A DNA stretch of 64,000 nt. Origin: CAYFWF01 sp964346815 (lineage in GTDB: Bacteria > Acidobacteriota > Aminicenantia > Aminicenantales > Aminicenantaceae). Within the stretch, counting starts at the first letter, position 1. Every line of letters begins with the position of its first letter. The DNA lies in the NCBI GenBank assembly GCA_964346815.1, contig CAYFWF010000047.1, positions 5,513-69,512 of the forward strand, read 5' to 3'. The notes beneath the pieces are model-generated. The model searched no databases. It saw nothing but the letters and a program-made list of their open reading frames with translations, and was not told where the DNA came from. The position numbers and the translations under genes are program-made. Shown one piece after another: positions 45,585 to 54,811 of this stretch.

Positions 45585-45613
45585 TTTACGCTTTTTCCTG
45601 AATATGCTATCAT
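45585..45613 (+). promoter_or_regulatory. Promoter of the DUF4783-like gene and histidine kinase
   Basis: TTTACG (45585-45590) and an extended -10 TGC-TATCAT (45608-45613) are spaced 17 bases apart. The GTG start at 45620 begins only six bases after the -10, so the transcript may have no leader. Confidence 0.45.
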
Positions 45614-45619
45614 TTTTGG

Positions 45620-46048
45620 GTGACACCATTCCTTATCTCTGCGCTCACTTTCCTCACCTTCACCCTGACGACCGCTACCCAAAACATAGAAAAAGCCTTC
45701 CTCCAGAACAATCCGAAACTGCTTTCCAATCTCTTCTCTACACAACATCCTATCAACGTATCTCTTCCTGACCCCATTTTTTTTTCTGACCAAATCACGC
45801 ATCACCAGGCCTATTTTATGTTTAAAAAAATCTTCGCTCTTTATTCAACCTTCGAGTTCTACTCCGAACAACAGGCGCTGACTCCTGAAAAGACCAGCTA
45901 TATTTTCAAAGCCAGATGGTCCTTTCGAGACAAAAAGAATAATGACCAATATCCTTTTTACATTTTTTTCTTCCTCATTAAAGAAGCCTCCGGAGACGAA
46001 GAAGAGACGGCTTGGAGAATTTCGGAAATAAAGGCCAAGAAAATTTGA
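45620..46048 (+). CDS. Small secreted protein, DUF4783-like
   Basis: This 142-residue protein starts at GTG 45620, with an N-terminal signal segment (FLISALTFLTFTLTTATQ) and an NTF2-like body. LLSNLFSTQHPINVSLPDPI and ITHHQAYFMFKKIFALYSTF give the spacing seen in DUF4783 proteins. A C-terminal strand set follows (IFKARWSFRDKKNNDQYPFY). Family function is unknown. Its stop overlaps the TTG start of the large kinase that follows, so the two are coupled and this protein may take part in sensing (inference). Confidence 0.65.
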   Translation: MTPFLISALTFLTFTLTTATQNIEKAFLQNNPKLLSNLFSTQHPINVSLPDPIFFSDQITHHQAYFMFKKIFALYSTFEFYSEQQALTPEKTSYIFKARWSFRDKKNNDQYPFYIFFFLIKEASGDEEETAWRISEIKAKKI

Positions 46049-49000
46049 AAAAGAATTTTTTTTCTGCCTTTGTCCTGGGCGCGGCCCTTTCTCTCCTTCT
46101 GTTCATCTGTTCTTTTTTTCTGCCCTCACTCCTTTCGTCCAACTATTACCAAAGAAGTCTGAACCGACTCAGACACACAGCCAGTAAAATAAAGACAGAA
46201 TTTTCCCAGGTCTTGGATGCCATAGATGCCAACCAGAACTTAGTTAGAGAATCTCTGCCTCTGGACACAAACGAAGAAATATTTTCCCTGTTCAAACGGC
46301 TCGGTCTGAATCCAGAAACAGAGGGAATCAGCTATTATGACAGGATGGGAAATGCTGTTCTGTGGCTGGGGAATATCATCGATCTTCAAAATGTCAAGCG
46401 CCAAAATGGAAAAGTCATTCTCTTCGAAGAAGTCAATCGTTCGCTCCTGGTAAAGACCAAAGCATCTGTCTATCTTGTGTCTATAGAAAAAACACCCGAT
46501 GGAAATTACTTCGTCTTTTATCATCTTCTTGCCTTTCTGCCCCAGTTCGAAACTCCCTACTTGAGAGAATATCATTTTCTCAATCCAAAACTATTGCGCA
46601 ATTGCACGATCCAGTATTGGGACTTTCGGGACGACGTTTCTACACTGGAGAGGATCTTCTCGAGACATCAGGACGAGTATGTAGGTGAGCCCGGACTGCA
46701 AGGCGAAGTGCAAACCCTTATTTTTCCGTTGAGGAATACAGACCAGAAAATAGTTGCGACTGTCAACTTAAATTCTCCTTCGCTCTCTTCAAGACTTTCT
46801 TCCCTCCATGAACAGATCCTTCTGATGTGTTATTTGCTCTTCGGTATTTCGCTGATATTTTTAATTATCTATCTTGTTCGGTCTCCTTCTTTTTTCAAAG
46901 AACGGAAACCGCTTTCTGTGTTGGCTGTCATTCTGACTTTAGCCGGACTGCGAATGCTCTTTTTCCCGTTGAGCAATCTGGAAAAGATCCAGTCTCTCTC
47001 CATCTTTTCCCCCTCTATCGCGAGTTTTTTCTCTGTCTGGAACTTCACTCAATCTCCAGCAGATATTTTTCTAACCGCTTTTATATTCTTCCTTATGGTC
47101 GGTTGTGGTGTCATTTATTTCCGCGGCTATTTTGAACAAAAAAGGACAAAAATGGCGCCCGTTTCAGCTTTTTTTATCAATATTTCCGTCATCTCTTTTG
47201 CCCTCCTTCTCCTGTTCCTGTTTCAGGAGATTCTTACTCGACTTGTTTCTCATTCGAACCTCAACCTTCTCCGCATTTCTTTCGAGCCGTCATTTTTCTT
47301 CCTGCATATCAGTATCTTTCTCTTCCTCTTTATTTTTCTGCTTTTCTGTTTTACGGTGTTCCGGTTAGCTGAGTCGTTTTCCCAAAACCTGCTTCTATCC
47401 CTCTCGCTCTTTGCTGCAGAATTTGCGCTCTTTGTTTTTATTTTCAAGAATAGAGTTCACCCTCTCCTCTTCCTGTTTCACTTCGTTCTGATTCTCTCAA
47501 TATTGACGCTTGCTCACCACCCGAAACTCTTAAGGAAAAAAGAAATTCTTTTCTCAGTATTCATTTTGGCTGTTTTTGTGGTCTATTCTTCGGTCTACGT
47601 GTCTTTTTCTCAGCGCAATAAAAACCTCATCGAAAATTTCCTGCAAAACATCATTAAATCCCAAGAAACCTGGGGAAGGTATCTTATCAGAGAATCCCTT
47701 CCCGAGATCGACAAGAGTACGGAGACGATCAAAAACTTTCTTCGAAATCCGGAGCCCTCTGATCTCGCCCAGGCTCTATGGGAAGAGACATGGTTCGCAA
47801 AATTCAGCTGGTACTCGAGTCTCGAAATAGTCACGCCAGAAGGAGTCATCCTTTCCCGATTCTCATTGAATGTTCCAGAGCTTTTCGAGCTTGAATTCGC
47901 ACTGCCTCAAAGCGAAGACTGGAACATCTTGCGTCAGAACCTCCTTTTCAGGGGATTCGAAAAAGATTTCCTGGTAGGGTACAAAGACTGGTTCAGGGAG
48001 GGAGAGCCTATAGGCAGGTTGATGATCTTCCTGTCTGTAGATTATGACATGCTCCCTTTTCTGTACTCAGCCAATCCCTATTTCGAACTCATGCGAGTCT
48101 CATCGATACCTTCGCTCAATCAAATCGACCTCGGATTTGCCATATTCGATCTGAACGGAGAGCTGCTGTTCAATCCCAACAAAATGTCGAAAGGAATTCC
48201 TCCAGCCACCCTTCAAAGGGTGAGCAGGTCCCAGGAAGCCATCTGGTCCACATTCATTGACAAACAGGAAAAATTCAGAAGCCTGTATTTTAAATACCAT
48301 CAAAAAATCTATGCGCTTTTCCTCCCACAAAAGAGCTTTCTCGACCATTCCGTCGATTTTTTAAAACTCTTTTTCATCTATCTTCTTTTGTTCGTGATTT
48401 TCCTCTTCGCTCTCGTTCTATCGCCCACCAGAAAAAAAATAAAAAGTCCTTTCTGGTCATTTTCCAATCGGGTCTATATTTCTTTCGTCGCCATCGCTCT
48501 TATACCCCTTATTTTATTCACCATTTCCACCAGAAATTTCTTCAAACAGATGTTTACCCAACAGATAACAGAAAAGGCAGAAATTCATGCAAATTTCGCC
48601 CGGAGGATTGTCGAAGATTTTATCTCCGAACAGCAGGACGAACAGCTCTCCTTGACACTCCCCCCCGATTATGTGATGCTTTTGATAAGCTCTGCCATTT
48701 CCAATGATGTCAATCTTTATCAGGATGGCAGCCTCATCTCCTCCAGCCGAAGGGAATTTTTCGATTATGGCATCCTTCCCGAAATGATCGATGGCGAAGT
48801 TTATTATAAGATTCAATATGAAAACAATCCTTTCTACTCTCAATCGCAAAAATTCGGGGACTACTCCTTCCACACCCTGACCGTCCCTTATCTTTTCGAA
48901 GACTCCCTTTTGCTCATTTCACTCCCTTTTCCCCTGGAACAGCAGGAAATCTCCAAGGCGACCAGAGACCTGGTCGAGTTTTTCTTTCTGATATCATCTT

Positions 49001-49887
49001 TTTTCATCTTTATCGTACTTCTCTTTGCACGAGGGATGGGAGGCATGATCGTTACTCCGATTAGAAAATTGCTGGCCGGAACCAGAGAGGTCAGCGTAGG
49101 CAATCTGGAAGTATCCATTCCCCATCAACACCAAGATGAGATGAAAACTCTTATAGATGGATTCAATTCCATGGTGGAAAGCCTTAAAAAGCACCAGCAG
49201 GAATTGGCTGAGATGAGCAAAAAAGTGGCTTGGGCAGAGATGGCCAGGAAAGTGGCTCATGAAATAAAAAACCCTCTGACTCCCATTCAACTCTCAGCCG
49301 AACATCTACTGAGCGTGTACCAGGACAAAAAAGCAGATTTTGAGGAAACCTTAACCGAGTCAACATCCTACATCATCAAGGAAGTCGAGAATCTGAGAAG
49401 AATCGCCAAGGAATTTCTCGAGATATCTAAGGAAACCGCTCTCCAGAAGGAAACTTTCGATATCAAAGAGATTGTCGGAGAAACGATCTCTCCTTATAAA
49501 AAAATTCTTGCCGAACGGATATCGCTCAAGGAAACTTATGAAGGAGAAAACTTCATCCTTACAGGGGACAAAACGAAAATCAACATCGCCTTACGGAACG
49601 TTTTCACCAATGCAGTGGAGGCAATCGAGGGTCATGGCAATATCGAGGTCCTGGTCCGCAGCGAAAAGGAAGCTTTGACCATCGAAATAAGCGATTCTGG
49701 AGGGGGGATGGATCAGAAGACGCTGAACAGAATTTTCGACCCGTACTACTCCACCAAAGAGGTCGGAACAGGGCTGGGATTGACCATCGCAAAGAAGATC
49801 ATAGAAGACCATGAGGGAAAAATCTCGGCCTCGAGCCAGAAAAATGTGGGAACAAAGATAACCATATATCTTCCGCGAAAAGGATAA
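46045..49887 (+). CDS. Large sensor histidine kinase (NtrY-like)
   Basis: The TTG at 46045 overlaps the previous stop (TTGA), giving 1280 residues, very long for the family. The N-terminal half carries one helix, an extracytoplasmic sensor of about 200 residues, then about eight hydrophobic helices (residues 270-520). A second periplasmic sensor follows, then two more helices around 770-970. HAMP lies near 1000-1050, the dimerisation H-box MARKVAHEIKNPLTP has His1072, and the ATPase part has DSGGGMDQKTLNRIF and GTGLGLTIAKKII. It autophosphorylates and passes phosphate to a response regulator, but no regulator gene lies next to it. Confidence 0.9.
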   Translation: MKKNFFSAFVLGAALSLLLFICSFFLPSLLSSNYYQRSLNRLRHTASKIKTEFSQVLDAIDANQNLVRESLPLDTNEEIFSLFKRLGLNPETEGISYYDRMGNAVLWLGNIIDLQNVKRQNGKVILFEEVNRSLLVKTKASVYLVSIEKTPDGNYFVFYHLLAFLPQFETPYLREYHFLNPKLLRNCTIQYWDFRDDVSTLERIFSRHQDEYVGEPGLQGEVQTLIFPLRNTDQKIVATVNLNSPSLSSRLSSLHEQILLMCYLLFGISLIFLIIYLVRSPSFFKERKPLSVLAVILTLAGLRMLFFPLSNLEKIQSLSIFSPSIASFFSVWNFTQSPADIFLTAFIFFLMVGCGVIYFRGYFEQKRTKMAPVSAFFINISVISFALLLLFLFQEILTRLVSHSNLNLLRISFEPSFFFLHISIFLFLFIFLLFCFTVFRLAESFSQNLLLSLSLFAAEFALFVFIFKNRVHPLLFLFHFVLILSILTLAHHPKLLRKKEILFSVFILAVFVVYSSVYVSFSQRNKNLIENFLQNIIKSQETWGRYLIRESLPEIDKSTETIKNFLRNPEPSDLAQALWEETWFAKFSWYSSLEIVTPEGVILSRFSLNVPELFELEFALPQSEDWNILRQNLLFRGFEKDFLVGYKDWFREGEPIGRLMIFLSVDYDMLPFLYSANPYFELMRVSSIPSLNQIDLGFAIFDLNGELLFNPNKMSKGIPPATLQRVSRSQEAIWSTFIDKQEKFRSLYFKYHQKIYALFLPQKSFLDHSVDFLKLFFIYLLLFVIFLFALVLSPTRKKIKSPFWSFSNRVYISFVAIALIPLILFTISTRNFFKQMFTQQITEKAEIHANFARRIVEDFISEQQDEQLSLTLPPDYVMLLISSAISNDVNLYQDGSLISSSRREFFDYGILPEMIDGEVYYKIQYENNPFYSQSQKFGDYSFHTLTVPYLFEDSLLLISLPFPLEQQEISKATRDLVEFFFLISSFFIFIVLLFARGMGGMIVTPIRKLLAGTREVSVGNLEVSIPHQHQDEMKTLIDGFNSMVESLKKHQQELAEMSKKVAWAEMARKVAHEIKNPLTPIQLSAEHLLSVYQDKKADFEETLTESTSYIIKEVENLRRIAKEFLEISKETALQKETFDIKEIVGETISPYKKILAERISLKETYEGENFILTGDKTKINIALRNVFTNAVEAIEGHGNIEVLVRSEKEALTIEISDSGGGMDQKTLNRIFDPYYSTKEVGTGLGLTIAKKIIEDHEGKISASSQKNVGTKITIYLPRKG

Positions 49888-49942
49888 TACGTTGTTTGTC
49901 CTGGATTTTTTTAAGAATTTATGGAAAAATATTTTTAAGACG

Positions 49943-50863
49943 ATGAGAATAAGAAACATTCTTTTGATCGGTTTAACCGGTCTCCTGGTTGCTTCTTCTT
50001 CCCTTATGGCAGAGAGCGTAAGCATTAAATTCAGCTACAATACAGCCTCCGTAAGTAAGGGGGACCTGAACACATGGATCGAATCATACAATTCGCTTTG
50101 GAATGATTGGCAGGCCAATTGGGGAGGTCAGCTGGACGGTCGACTCGATTCCCTCAATTACGGACCCAAGTATGAGGTGGAGATCAGGATTCCTGTTTTC
50201 TTTGGGCTGTCTCTTAATCTAGCCGGCAGTTCTTTCAGCAGCGCAAAAGAAGGCACCATCCAATTCGTCCACGGAACGAAGGATCAAACCGAGGAAGACT
50301 TCACCAGGAATGAAGTCAAGGGGATCCCATTAAAAATCGGATTCAGCTATATTCAATCCCTTCCTTTTTTAGAAAACCTCTCCGTGTTTGGCGGTATTGG
50401 CAGACATATCACATTTCTGAAATATACCTACATCCAAGACTACGAATTATCCATTTCTAATCTAAACTACATCTTGAAGAGGGAAAACACTTACCATTCC
50501 GAAGCACTGGGAGTTTATGCCACGCTCGGCTTTGAATACGACCTGATCAAAAATATCGCTATCGTGGCCGAGGCAGAAAAAATATGGTCCAAGGCTGACG
50601 GCTTTAAAGGAGCTTACACTTCAGAGCTGACCGACCCTGTAGAAAATACTCAAACAACGGAATCAGGTGAAGCCTCTCTCTATTTCTATGAAAACAAGCA
50701 ATGGTGGAATGATAAGTATTATTCTGCCTTTACCGGACATGAGATCAAACCTGAAGAACCCGCTGATTATCCTGCGGGGGTAGTAGATATTCAGAATCTC
50801 CGCCAGGGAGAATTCGATTTGAGCACGTTCTCTTTTAAAATCGGTTTTCGTTTCAAGTTTTAA
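49943..50863 (+). CDS. Outer-membrane beta-barrel protein, function unknown
   Basis: The ATG at 49943 gives a standard signal peptide (NILLIGLTGLLVASSSLMA). Alternating amphipathic strands and turns follow (KYEVEIRIPVFFGLSLNLAG, VYATLGFEYDLIKNIAIVAE), and the end STFSFKIGFRFKF has a terminal Phe for BAM recognition. At 306 residues it would form a small barrel of 8-12 strands. A longer start at 49892 (TTG) adds a non-signal leader and is less likely. It lies 55 bp after the histidine kinase; whether it is a target or a co-sensor is unknown. Confidence 0.7.
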   Translation: MRIRNILLIGLTGLLVASSSLMAESVSIKFSYNTASVSKGDLNTWIESYNSLWNDWQANWGGQLDGRLDSLNYGPKYEVEIRIPVFFGLSLNLAGSSFSSAKEGTIQFVHGTKDQTEEDFTRNEVKGIPLKIGFSYIQSLPFLENLSVFGGIGRHITFLKYTYIQDYELSISNLNYILKRENTYHSEALGVYATLGFEYDLIKNIAIVAEAEKIWSKADGFKGAYTSELTDPVENTQTTESGEASLYFYENKQWWNDKYYSAFTGHEIKPEEPADYPAGVVDIQNLRQGEFDLSTFSFKIGFRFKF

Positions 50864-50875
50864 AGAATCGAAGGA

Positions 50876-51382
50876 ATGTCGAAAACACTGGTAACCTACT
50901 TAAGCTGGACCGGAAACACAAAAAAGGTTGCCCAGGCTCTCTTCGAGGCGCTGGAGGGAGAGAAGAGCATTAAAGACGTCGAAGAGATTCGTAATCTCGA
51001 TGAATACGACCTTATTTTTATAGGTTTTCCTGTCCACTCCCACAGCGTCCCAGTCAAGATACAGGAGCTGCTAAAAAAAATTCCCCCCGGGAAAAAAATC
51101 GCACTTTTTTCCACCCACGGTTCTTTAACCGGAAGCCGTCTGTCCCGAGAGGCTCTGGAACACGCTTCCGTCCTGGCATCCAAGAACAAAATCCTGGGCA
51201 CATTTTCCTGCCGTGGTAAAGTCTCGAACGAGGCCATGGAGGCCTTGAGCCGATCGCCAGAACACAAGGCCTGGGTGGAAATGGCCGCTTCAGCTCGCAC
51301 CCATCCCGACGAAAACGACCTCGCTGATGCCAGGTCTTTCGCTAAGTGGATCATGACGCTCAGCGCTCAGGACGAGTCATAA
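50876..51382 (+). CDS. Flavodoxin-family protein
   Basis: The FMN phosphate-binding loop is at the start (TYLSWTGNTKKVAQAL; family pattern S/T-x-T-G-N-T). The core strands EYDLIFIGFPVHSHSVP and KKIALFSTHGSL follow. Length 168 is usual for flavodoxin or flavodoxin-like reductases. It would carry FMN and act as a low-potential electron carrier or quinone reductase. A short AAGG site overlaps the start region. It follows the beta-barrel gene by 12 bp and may be co-transcribed. It ends 11 bp before the converging meaB-like gene. Confidence 0.85.
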   Translation: MSKTLVTYLSWTGNTKKVAQALFEALEGEKSIKDVEEIRNLDEYDLIFIGFPVHSHSVPVKIQELLKKIPPGKKIALFSTHGSLTGSRLSREALEHASVLASKNKILGTFSCRGKVSNEAMEALSRSPEHKAWVEMAASARTHPDENDLADARSFAKWIMTLSAQDES

Positions 51383-51393
51383 TTCGCCCGGAT

Positions 51394-52335
51394 TCAAATC
51401 TTTTTTACTTCTTGAATGATCTGGTCTGCGACAGTATAAGGATCCATCTCCCTCTTGTAAATTCTCTCTATAAAATTATCGATCTCAGAGTCTTTGATAG
51501 TTTCCGAAACAGCTCGGAACAGCTTTTCGTTTATGATGCCTCTCAACATCCAGAAAAGCAGCCTCTTCTTTCGGGAGGCCCTCGTCTCCTCGTCCCTTTC
51601 GGCTGTTACGTTATCGATCTCCTGGAGGAGGCGTTCAATGCCTGTCCCTTCTGTAGCGATAGTCTTTATCACAGGAGGAGCGGGACTGTCTTTCAATCCC
51701 ATATCCAGAATAGCCCTCAACTGCCTTTCCGTTTTATCCGTTTCTGGAGAATCCGCTTTATTGAGTATAAAAATATCGGCAATCTCCATAATACCAGCCT
51801 TGAAGACCTGGATCTCATCACCTGCTCCTGGAACCAGAACCACGAGAACAACATCGGCGAATTTGACAACTTCCACCTCATCCTGTCCAACTCCTACAGT
51901 TTCCACCAGAATAATATCTTTTCCCGAAGCTTCAAGAATAGCGATCGCTTCTCCTGAGGATTTGGCCAGTCCTCCCAGGTGGCCCCGAGTGGCCATGCTG
52001 CGGATGAATATATTCGAGTCGATGCTGTGGCGCATCATCCGTATACGATCCCCAAGGATGGCACCTCCACTGAAAGGGCTGGAAGGATCCACGGCCACGA
52101 TTCCTATCTTCTTATCGATCCTTCTCAAGACATCGATGAGTTTATCGACCAACGTGCTTTTTCCTGACCCAGGAGATCCTGTTATGCCGATGATAGTCGA
52201 CTTTCCCGTATGAGGAAAAATTTCTTTCAACAGATTTTGTGCCTCCGTGTTTTTATTTTCAACCATAGAAATTCCCCTGGCTATGGCCCTGGGACTTCCC
52301 TTAAGAATCTCCTCTGTTAAATTCATTCTCTTCAT
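51394..52335 (-). CDS. meaB: MeaB/ArgK-type GTPase of methylmalonyl-CoA mutase
   Basis: The ATG at 52335 starts a 313-residue protein of normal size; the open frame continues upstream into the acyl-CoA dehydrogenase gene. Motifs: Walker A GSPGSGKS (residues 53-60), VDPSSPFSGGAILGDRIRM (switch area), VETVGVGQDEVEV, and the nucleotide-specificity motif NKADSPE. MeaB protects and loads adenosylcobalamin on methylmalonyl-CoA mutase. The mutase itself is not in this window. It lies 28 bp after the acyl-CoA dehydrogenase on the same strand, consistent with acyl-CoA or propionate metabolism. Confidence 0.92.
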   Translation of the reverse strand: MKRMNLTEEILKGSPRAIARGISMVENKNTEAQNLLKEIFPHTGKSTIIGITGSPGSGKSTLVDKLIDVLRRIDKKIGIVAVDPSSPFSGGAILGDRIRMMRHSIDSNIFIRSMATRGHLGGLAKSSGEAIAILEASGKDIILVETVGVGQDEVEVVKFADVVLVVLVPGAGDEIQVFKAGIMEIADIFILNKADSPETDKTERQLRAILDMGLKDSPAPPVIKTIATEGTGIERLLQEIDNVTAERDEETRASRKKRLLFWMLRGIINEKLFRAVSETIKDSEIDNFIERIYKREMDPYTVADQIIQEVKKI

Positions 52336-52363
52336 GAGGTTCTTTGCTAAGATATCTGGAAGT

Positions 52364-53509
52364 TCAGTATTCGGAAAGGACCTTATGGGCGATGATCCAA
52401 CGCTGGACCTCTGAGGTTCCTTCTCCAACCGTGGCCAGCTTCGAATCCCGGTAGAACTTTTCAGCGGGATAATCTTTGGTGAAACCATAGCCTCCATGAA
52501 CCTGAACAGCCATGGAGGAAGCCCTCACGGCCAATTCGCTGGCAAAAAGCTTAGCCATAGCGGATTCCTTGGGGATCTTTTTTCCTTGATCTTCCAGAAA
52601 CGCTGCGCGATAAGTGAGGAGACGGGCTGCATCTAATTCCGTATACCCATCGGCCAGCATCCATTGTATGGCCTGGAAATTGGAGATAGGCTGATCGAAT
52701 TGGACCCTCTCCTTCGCATATCGAAGAGCCGAATCCAAAGCACCTGCAGCGATTCCCAGGGAAAAAGCGGCAATACTGACCCGTCCTCCATCCAGAATAG
52801 CCATAGCCTGCCGGTACCCCTTTCCTTGGTCCCCGATCAAATTTTCTGCAGGAACCTTGACATCTTCAAAAATGAGTTCAGTCGTATCGGCTGCTCTAAT
52901 GCCGAGTTTGTCTTCCTTTTTCCCCACCTGAAAGCCTTTCATCCCTTTTTCCAAAATAAATGCTGATATGCCTTCCCTTTTTTGATCGGGATCAGTTATG
53001 GCCATCACCACATGGATATCGGCTAAAGACCCATTGGTTATAAAACGTTTTGAGCCATTGACGACCCAATGATCTTCATTTTTTTCGGCTTTAGTTCTCA
53101 AGGCCGCAGCATCAGAGCCGGCACTTGCCTCAGTCAATCCCCAGGCGCCCAGGGTTTCTCCTTTAGCCAGCCTGGTGAGATATTTCTTCTTCTGTTCTTC
53201 AGAGGCAAACAGATTCAGATGATTGGAACAGAGCGAATTGTGGGCAGCGACAACCAAACCGACAGATGGATCGACCTTGGATATCTCTTCAAGAATGATA
53301 ACATAATCCACATTGGAGTAGCCTGCCCCAGCATACTCAGTCGGAATCACGATCCCTAGCAATCCCATTTCAGCTAGCTTTTTGGTGAGGACATTTGGCC
53401 ATTCTCCCTTCTCATCGCTTTCTTTGATAAGGGGCTGGATTTCTTTTTGGGCAAAATTTCTTATGGAATCTCTCAATATTTCCTGTTCCTCAGTCAGTGA
53501 AAAATCCAT
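52364..53509 (-). CDS. Acyl-CoA dehydrogenase
   Basis: The ATG at 53509 has an AAGGAGAAGG site; the upstream frame is an unlike leader. At 381 residues it is a typical short-chain-type FAD enzyme. The N-terminal helical domain shows EEQEILRDSIRNFAQKEI. The middle has AWGLTEASAGSDAAALRT (FAD-binding signature), and KRFITNG follows. The C-terminus has YGFTKDYPAEKFYRDSK. The catalytic Glu should lie in the late YPAEK/EGTSE region. It oxidises acyl-CoA to enoyl-CoA, passing electrons to ETF. It pairs with the meaB-like gene downstream. Confidence 0.93.
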   Translation of the reverse strand: MDFSLTEEQEILRDSIRNFAQKEIQPLIKESDEKGEWPNVLTKKLAEMGLLGIVIPTEYAGAGYSNVDYVIILEEISKVDPSVGLVVAAHNSLCSNHLNLFASEEQKKKYLTRLAKGETLGAWGLTEASAGSDAAALRTKAEKNEDHWVVNGSKRFITNGSLADIHVVMAITDPDQKREGISAFILEKGMKGFQVGKKEDKLGIRAADTTELIFEDVKVPAENLIGDQGKGYRQAMAILDGGRVSIAAFSLGIAAGALDSALRYAKERVQFDQPISNFQAIQWMLADGYTELDAARLLTYRAAFLEDQGKKIPKESAMAKLFASELAVRASSMAVQVHGGYGFTKDYPAEKFYRDSKLATVGEGTSEVQRWIIAHKVLSEY

Positions 53510-53652
53510 TCCTTCTCCTTTTCTTCCTGTACCTCTCTCTTTCACTCATCTTACTTTTACAGGAATCAATAATCAAGGAAAATCGGTGTTCAATTGTCGA
53601 CCGGTTCTCGCTCCAAGTTGACTTGATAAGGGAAATCATCTAAGTTAGAGAC

Positions 53653-53913
53653 ATGTTTTCAGGATTTTTAAAAATCGTCCTGTACGCCCTTCTCGTTTAC
53701 ATCATATATAAATTCATCCGTCTCTTTCAAATCCTCGGCAAAAAGAACAAGGCGCCTCGGCAGCCCAAACAAATCTCAGGGATCATGGTTAAAGACGAAG
53801 TGTGCAACACCTATCTTCCCCGAGAGGACGCCATTAAAGAAATCGTGGAAGGAAAAGAATTCTTTTTCTGTTCTAAAGAATGCCGCCAAAAATTTTTGGA
53901 AGAAAGGAAGTAA
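53653..53913 (+). CDS. Small membrane-anchored PP0621-like / TRASH-type cysteine protein
   Basis: This 86-residue protein has one N-terminal membrane helix (IVLYALLVYIIYKFIRLF), a basic linker, and a cysteine motif of the TRASH/YHS kind: MVKDEVCNTYLPREDAI and FFFCSKECRQKF. PP0621-type proteins share this layout (CxxC-like metal knuckle after a helix). Zn or another metal may be bound. The role is unknown. A short gap separates it from the divergent acyl-CoA dehydrogenase. It stands alone. Confidence 0.7.
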   Translation: MFSGFLKIVLYALLVYIIYKFIRLFQILGKKNKAPRQPKQISGIMVKDEVCNTYLPREDAIKEIVEGKEFFFCSKECRQKFLEERK

Positions 53914-53944
53914 CGATATTGGGGGCCTTTCTGGATAATCTCGA

Positions 53945-54268
53945 TTAAGGAGTCAGGCTCCAGGCGTCAATAGTCACAGATTCATCGAGCACAATCTGTT
54001 CGTGCTCGAAATTCGGAGGGACGACAAAAGAATCTCCTGCCCTGACGGCTAAAACTTTCTCTTCATCCTCAGATTTTATTATGATCTTTTGTTCGCCTTT
54101 CAGAACTGTTGTGACCTGCTCGTAAGAGTGACGGTGGGGAGGCACGTGAGAATCTTTTTTGTATTCAAATTTAGCCATTAAAACATCCTTGCCACAGGCT
54201 AGTGTTCGCCGAATGACCCCTTCGAATACCTCTACAACATGTTGGTCTTTTTCTTCAATTTTAATCAT
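53945..54268 (-). CDS. Cupin-domain protein
   Basis: At 107 residues this is a single small cupin. Motif 1 is HVPPHRHSYEQVTTVLKGE and motif 2 runs from VRAGDSFVVPPNFEHE, with the metal-binding His, His, Glu and His in place. The protein is cytosolic. Single-domain cupins bind metals and small ligands as sensors or isomerases; the ligand is unknown. A short GGAGGTGG site precedes its start. No functional partner is next to it; acyP lies 105 bp downstream on the same strand. Confidence 0.82.
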   Translation of the reverse strand: MIKIEEKDQHVVEVFEGVIRRTLACGKDVLMAKFEYKKDSHVPPHRHSYEQVTTVLKGEQKIIIKSEDEEKVLAVRAGDSFVVPPNFEHEQIVLDESVTIDAWSLTP

Positions 54269-54372
54269 TCAGCCACCTCCTGTTCGCTCACATTAAGTTT
54301 TCGGGCCTCTTCGAATGTGCCATATATTTAGTCAGATGAACTTTCCGGTTTAGGAAATTGAATGCAAACTTC

Positions 54373-54648
54373 CTACCAGGCGATATGAAAATCAGAAAAT
54401 TCTCCTTCGAATTTTTCCCACTGGAGTTCGATATTATCGATCCTTGCCATAGGAGGGCCTTCTCTCATCTGTCCTACCAGAGCCTGGATGTCTTCCTTTT
54501 CGCCTTCTACCAAAGCCTCGACGCGTCCATCCGGCAGGTTCTTCACCCAGCCCGTCAGCCCTTTGGAGGAAGCCCATTTTCGCGTGCTGTCACGATAAAA
54601 AACTCCTTGAACTCTCCCCAAGACAAAAATGCGTGCTCTCGCCTTCAT
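54373..54648 (-). CDS. acyP: Acylphosphatase
   Basis: At 91 residues this is a full acylphosphatase. The active-site motif is GRVQGVFYRDSTRK with the catalytic Arg19, and the partner Asn37 is in GWVKNLPDGRVEALVEG. It hydrolyses acyl phosphates such as acetyl phosphate or carbamoyl phosphate in the cytosol. It is divergent from the pyrimidine kinase gene. Confidence 0.95.
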   Translation of the reverse strand: MKARARIFVLGRVQGVFYRDSTRKWASSKGLTGWVKNLPDGRVEALVEGEKEDIQALVGQMREGPPMARIDNIELQWEKFEGEFSDFHIAW

Positions 54649-54811
54649 CCTGCTCTCTCTGTTTCTATTATTTATAACACATAAACCTGTGCAGGGGTCA
54701 AGCTATTCCTGGGATCGGATCGGGACCACCCCAAATCCTTTAAACAATTTTGCGTCAAATTCTGATAAAATAAGTGTTTGGAATAGAGTCCAGAGTCAGG
54801 GGCCGATTCTG

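Noticed and set aside
54629..54811. N-terminal extension with a signal-like segment for the ThiD-like protein
   Set aside because: It overlaps the acyP start region, and family similarity begins at the TTG at 54812; ThiD enzymes are cytosolic.
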